From Myoxocephalus aenaeus (Eukaryota > Chordata > Actinopteri > Perciformes > Cottidae), in assembly GCA_038501785.1 (NCBI GenBank), contig JBAMJR010000161.1, forward strand, positions 1,884,501-1,948,500: DNA of 64,000 nucleotides, in the 5' to 3' direction. A program made the translations under genes and the position numbers. The notes under the pieces were generated by a model. It saw nothing but the letters and a program-made list of their open reading frames with translations, searched no databases and was not told the DNA's origin. Positions 60,068 to 64,000 of the stretch are shown piece by piece. Every line of letters starts with the position of its first letter. The stretch's first letter is position 1.

Positions 60068-63000
60068 GTGAGAGGCTGGGGGTGAGGGGATCCAGTGACA
60101 CACACCTACCTGCTACTATATACTCACTTTTGGCCATGGGGGTATCACGTATCACACACACCCGACTGCACGGCTCACTTGCATGCGAGCACGCTGCTGC
60201 TAACATCTTCCCTGGAATTACTCGCTGCAGGAGATTTTATTTGCATGTTTTCATCTCTCACATTGTCAGGTAAAACTAAATGACATTTGTAGGTATTTAG
60301 ATCAAACTAAAACAGGAAGGTAAGTAAACCTATCAGCTTTATGTCAATGTGCAAATTGGTGGAAGATGTAATTTGAGCTTGTCTGTCTTGTGTTGCGCTG
60401 TTAGGATCAGAGAGTTAGTGCGGTCAGAGAGGAGCCTGCTGCTACAGCTCTCTCAGCTAGCCTCTGCCTCTCACCTCCCCAGCATGCAACACTCCCAGAG
60501 ACTGGACCAGAGACTACATATGCTCAGGGACGAGGTCAGGACCATGGTGAGTGCTCAGGATCTCTGAAGGCATCAATATGCATGGATGTACAAACTGTAA
60601 AACATGAAGACTGTAATGGATGAGTCTTGTGAGGTTGACTTTAGTTAAACAGGTACTATGTATAGTATGCAGTTAACAGACACCTTTTCATTGTGCATCT
60701 GCTTTTAAGTAACTACACTGTGGTGGTTCGATAGATAAATAACTTAATTAATTCCCAGATGGAAAACTGGTTTGTTTGCTCATGCACAATGTCAAAAACA
60801 AAAGAGACACAGATCACAAAAGATCTACAATGAGGAGTTGGTTTCGCCGGCTCCACCGTGCAGCTGTGTCTTTAATATTTTTCCCAACCTGTCTTCTCAT
60901 CGGCCCAGACCCGGGACAAGGAGCGAGGGGAGCAGGTTTGGAGGGACCGATTGCAGCGCTGTCAGAGACAGCTGAAGGTCAAAGAGGAGGAGATGAGTCG
61001 CCAGTCCCAGTACTTCGAGAACTTTAAAACCCAACTCCAGCACAAGCTCAGCCTGGCCCGGGACAGAGAGCACATCCTACAGAACAGGATCTACACTTTA
61101 AAAAAGCAGTTACTGGACATGACTGTGAGTGCCGCCACTGGCATCGCAATGACCAGTGCGGTCAGAATTACCGCTGGGACTGTAACACACTGGGAAGAAC
61201 AAGAGAGGCTGCCTCCCATGAGAGGAGAGGGTGAAGGAGAGGAGGAGAGAAAGGAAGAGAGGAGGAGGCAGTGGCAGCCAAGTGTGGGATGTAAGAGGGA
61301 CGGAGGGCTAGATGGTGAGAAAGAGATACAAGGCGAAAGAGTCAAAGAAACAAACTCAAATGAAGCAAGGCTGCAAGGCTTCATCCAGAGCCTGCAGGAG
61401 GATCTCAGGGTGCTGCTGGAGAGAGAGGAGGGTGGGATGACAGAGCGGAGGGGACTGATGGAGCAGCTCCAGGAGGCCCAGGAGAAACACCACTTCCTGG
61501 ACTGCAAGGTAGAAGAGATGAAAGCAGAGGTGCAACAGCTGAAGCTGTCTGAAAACTCCTTGATGGAGGAGGTTGAAGAGCTGAAGGAGGAGAACCACAG
61601 ACTCCAGCAGATAATGAGGGATGCAACTAACCAAACAACCAGTCAGTCATTCACGGTGCCTGAGTCCACATGCCTGAGTCCTGGCTCCAACACTTTGTCA
61701 TATACCACTGCCTTGGGACACTCCTCGGTGGGGAGCTCTGGACAGGTGCGTAAGACATGATTATTATGTTCCTAACCTTTAACAACAAAATGCATCTCTT
61801 AAAAGGTCCCAAACTAAAAGTTTAAATGAATCCAATGGGATGAGACTTTCATTTTATTTTTTAGTGAATTTTATTTATATGGTGCAAAGTACTGGAAGGA
61901 GTGGAAGTATACCCAACTTCAGTATGTACTTGATGGGTATCAAGAGCCAGCCAGTCCTGATCCTCATTGGATGAACTGTGCTTATACGTCTGAGAAGAGA
62001 TGTGACCTGAGGCAGCTTTAGTAGGAGATATTAAACAAATTAAACACCTCGGATGACCCCTGCCAGGTATAAGTTCTGGTGTCATCCCTGAAATCAGTCC
62101 TACGGAACCTTCCCGCAAGTTCTCACCAAGAACTTTGGCGGTCATCCTGGATTCATCCTGGATTCTAATTTAACACATTTTTCACGTCACGTAAATAACA
62201 AAAGGACCCATAAATATGGGATCCGGTGTTAATATTGGCTCAATGTTGTAAATTTCTTCCTGTTATTTTCTGAGAAAGTATTGCAGCAAAAAAAGCGTGA
62301 GTGAAAGCTCTGTTGCGAGGATTTAGGGTGTTATATCACCACCTCCCCTTTTGTAAATGCTTATACAGGTATATCTAAATAGAAATATATCACTATAGCG
62401 AGACATGAATTTGGATAATGTTCTATTAATTGTTTTGACATTTACATTTTTACATTTATGATTCACAACTCATGTCCCACAACTGTGATCTCTGTGTAGG
62501 TACATCTAACGTCGGATGAGGGAACAGGCCAGCCTCATTCATCTGCAGGTCCACCAATTCACCACCAGGGGGAAGCAGAGCGACTGCAGAACAACCCAGT
62601 GGATCAGTCCTCATCTACCAAATCAGAATCAACCCCACCTAAAATCTTTTGCCACCGTGGCTCCAAAACCAACCCCAGCCTCCAGTCACTCTCTTTCATT
62701 ACAGAGACACTAGATCAGTTTAAACTGGGGACCTGGTGCTCCAGAGGGATCCTAAACCTTGAGAAAAGCCCCAGTGAGGAATCTGATGCCCTGAGGGAAG
62801 CCTATAGGAGCTTGGGGTTGGGGCAGGATCTCGAAACACATCAAGAACAACGTGACAGCTTGGAGGTCGCCCTAGAGCACGCACAGGAGCAGCTGCAGAT
62901 GATGGCTCAAGAAAATACTCAACTGAAATTACAACTCAGGAAAGAGGGACAAGAATCAGAGGTGGAGCAAGGAACTACAAGAGGAAAGGTATGTCACAGG

Positions 63001-64000
63001 GGTTGCAATGCTATACAGCCTAAATAACCAACTTTCAGTAACACAGTTTTCCAGTATATCACAAAATCCACCTCTTTGTGTACTCAGATTAGGACACTAC
63101 CTGCCAGTAACGGAGCTGAAGATACCGCCATTCTCACCCTCGCCCAGGATGATCTTGTCCAGGCCCTGAATCAGGAGAACCGGGCCTTGGCGGACCGGAT
63201 CCAGGAGCTTCTGGCCCACATTGAGCTCAGAGAAGAGGAGATCAAGAGGGAGCAAACACAGCTGATGGAGCATATCTCCAAGCAAGAGGGAAACAGAGTC
63301 AGGCTGGAGCATGAGAACCAAGAACACGAGTGTTTGATTACAGAACTCACCAAGAAGACCGAGGATGATCTCAATACCATCATGGAGCTGCAGCAAAGGT
63401 TAGTGGAGAGTGAACAGCATACGGAGGAATCCCAGGTTGCCAAGGAACTGTGTGGATCTCAATTGCAAAGTGAATATACAGCTGCAATATCTGGAAGCTT
63501 TCAACAGAACAACGTAGAAGAATGTGTGGACAGTTTGGTGGAAAGTGTGCTCAACGGGGAGAAACCACAGTTGATGTCCAGTCAACAACCGGACGATTTG
63601 ACTGCAGCTTCAGCACCTGGTTCTCAACATGTTAATCACTGTGCTCCTCTGCAGAACAGCCTGCAAAGCAGTCTGCATGTTAGTTCATTGACTGATCAAG
63701 TAGGCCAGCTCACCAAGTCGGTCCAGAGCCTCAAAACAGAAAAAGAGGAACTGTCAGTTTGCATAAATGCTCTCGGAGAGCACCAGACAGAAGTAGCTCT
63801 GTCAGTCCAAACCAAAACAGAAGAGAAACAGCAGTTAACTCGGACAGTTTGGGGACTGAAGGAGGAGAAAGACAGCATCTCTCAATCTCTGGCTGGACTC
63901 AAACAAGAGAAAGAGCAGCTTACAAGGACAGTCTGTGGGCTGAGGGATGAGAGAGACCAGTTTCTAAGGTATATCAGTGGTCTGAAAGAGGAGGAAGAGT
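59931..64000 (+). CDS. C4orf50-like long coiled-coil protein (partial, five coding exons to window end)
   Basis: Five exons join in phase: 59931-60067, 60405-60546, 60909-61745, 62500-62988 and 63088 to the edge, giving about 839 residues so far. The start ATG follows an in-frame TAA nine bases upstream and has a good context (CCAATGG). After a Ser/Thr-rich N-terminus the protein is mostly heptad-rich (for example RIRELVRSERSLLLQLSQLA, RLQRCQRQLKVKEEEMSRQS, LKKQLLDMTV), with an acidic, polar insert at 61190-61370. The last exon runs into a 14-residue tandem repeat. I do not recognise enzymatic domains. The name rests on position: in human, C4orf50 is next to JAKMIP1; the sequence match is from memory and weak. 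Confidence 0.7.
60405..60546 (+). CDS. C4orf50-like exon 2
   Basis: Acceptor GCGCTGTTAG and donor GTGAGT. It encodes IRELVRSERSLLLQLSQLAS, then MQHSQRLDQRLHMLRDEVRT plus M. Confidence 0.8.
60909..61745 (+). CDS. C4orf50-like exon 3
   Basis: Acceptor ATCGGCCCAG and donor GTGCGT. 279 codons, coiled-coil: TRDKERGEQVWRDRLQRCQR, FKTQLQHKLSLARDREHILQ, then a Glu/Arg-rich insert and EEVEELKEENHRLQQIMRDA. Confidence 0.85.
61746..62499 (+). other. Intron of the C4orf50-like gene
   Basis: 0.75 kb. The text CTCACCAAGAACTTTGGCGG with ATCCTGGATTCTAATTTAAC near 62120-62180 could be a LINE reverse-transcriptase scrap; otherwise nothing. Confidence 0.4.
62500..62988 (+). CDS. C4orf50-like exon 4
   Basis: Acceptor CTCTGTGTAG and donor GTATGT. 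163 codons: a polar stretch, then SLSFITETLDQFKLGTWCSR and coiled coil EVALEHAQEQLQMMAQENTQ. Confidence 0.82.
63088..64000 (+). CDS. C4orf50-like exon 5 (runs off the window)
   Basis: Acceptor TGTACTCAG. Open throughout: DDLVQALNQENRALADRIQE, LTKKTEDDLNTIMELQQRLV, and from 63721 a tandem 14-residue coiled-coil repeat. No stop before the edge. Confidence 0.85.
   Translation, partial: MRTLPASNGAEDTAILTLAQDDLVQALNQENRALADRIQELLAHIELREEEIKREQTQLMEHISKQEGNRVRLEHENQEHECLITELTKKTEDDLNTIMELQQRLVESEQHTEESQVAKELCGSQLQSEYTAAISGSFQQNNVEECVDSLVESVLNGEKPQLMSSQQPDDLTAASAPGSQHVNHCAPLQNSLQSSLHVSSLTDQVGQLTKSVQSLKTEKEELSVCINALGEHQTEVALSVQTKTEEKQQLTRTVWGLKEEKDSISQSLAGLKQEKEQLTRTVCGLRDERDQFLRYISGLKEEEE
63721..64000 (+). 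repeat. In-frame 42-bp tandem repeat (14-residue coiled-coil unit)
   Basis: Units start at 63721, 63763, 63805, 63847, 63889, 63931 and 63973. Examples: VQSLKTEKEELSVC, VWGLKEEKDSISQS, LAGLKQEKEQLTRT and VCGLRDERDQFLRY. The pattern is hydrophobic-x-G-Leu-Lys-x-Glu-Lys-x-x-Leu-x-x-x, that is two heptads per unit. Confidence 0.9.

Noticed and set aside
61091..61634. Minus-strand ORFs opposite C4orf50-like exon 3
   Set aside because: Shadows of the Glu/Leu-rich plus-strand exon, which has splice sites and phase.
62120..62180. LINE reverse-transcriptase scrap in the C4orf50-like intron
   Set aside because: Only a few codons resemble the motif; too little to annotate.

Overview
The window reads as a ray-finned (teleost, probably percomorph-like) fish chromosome. 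The evidence is vertebrate multi-exon genes with GT-AG introns, very long (CA)n/(GT)n tracts, and typical teleost dispersed repeats (a hAT element with target-site duplication, MITE-like elements, LINE 3' tails). The gene order ppp2r2c - wfs1 - jakmip1 - C4orf50-like matches the conserved block known from human chromosome 4p16. No prokaryotic features, rRNA, tRNA or CRISPR array were seen.

Layout. (1) 1222-20764, plus strand: ppp2r2c, the B55-gamma regulatory subunit of PP2A, in nine coding exons. A second candidate first exon lies at 4455-4536. One extra G in the last exon breaks the frame. The 3' UTR runs to a poly(A) signal at 22562. (2) 24467-30303, minus strand: wfs1 (wolframin) in nine coding exons, convergent with ppp2r2c. 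The part that is one large exon in mammals is split in three here. (3) About 31.1-36.7 kb: intergenic DNA with a TTCCGGAA-type minisatellite and a LINE tail, then a CpG-rich promoter. (4) 42679-58622, plus strand: jakmip1 in 21 coding exons, all phase 0, ending in the hydrophobic C-terminus known from the mammalian long isoform. Several alternative ends are visible in its introns: a terminal exon at 49309, a read-through after exon 11 that encodes a tail-anchor-like membrane segment, and a read-through after exon 13 that resembles the mammalian short isoform. (5) 59931 to the right edge, plus strand: a long coiled-coil gene (C4orf50 by synteny), still open at the window end, where it enters a tandem 14-residue repeat.

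How they relate. The four genes are not a pathway. Wolframin is an ER membrane protein, B55-gamma directs PP2A to substrates, and JAKMIP1 is a neuronal microtubule, RNA and GABA-B receptor associated coiled-coil protein. The most interesting signals concern transcript architecture: microsatellites lying directly on splice sites (ppp2r2c exon 2 donor, jakmip1 exon 13 acceptor, jakmip1 exon 1 donor), the alternative first exon of ppp2r2c, and the repeated occurrence of in-frame hydrophobic alternative C-termini in jakmip1. Exon coordinates were derived by hand from splice sites, reading phase and remembered vertebrate orthologues. No alignment or transcript data were available.
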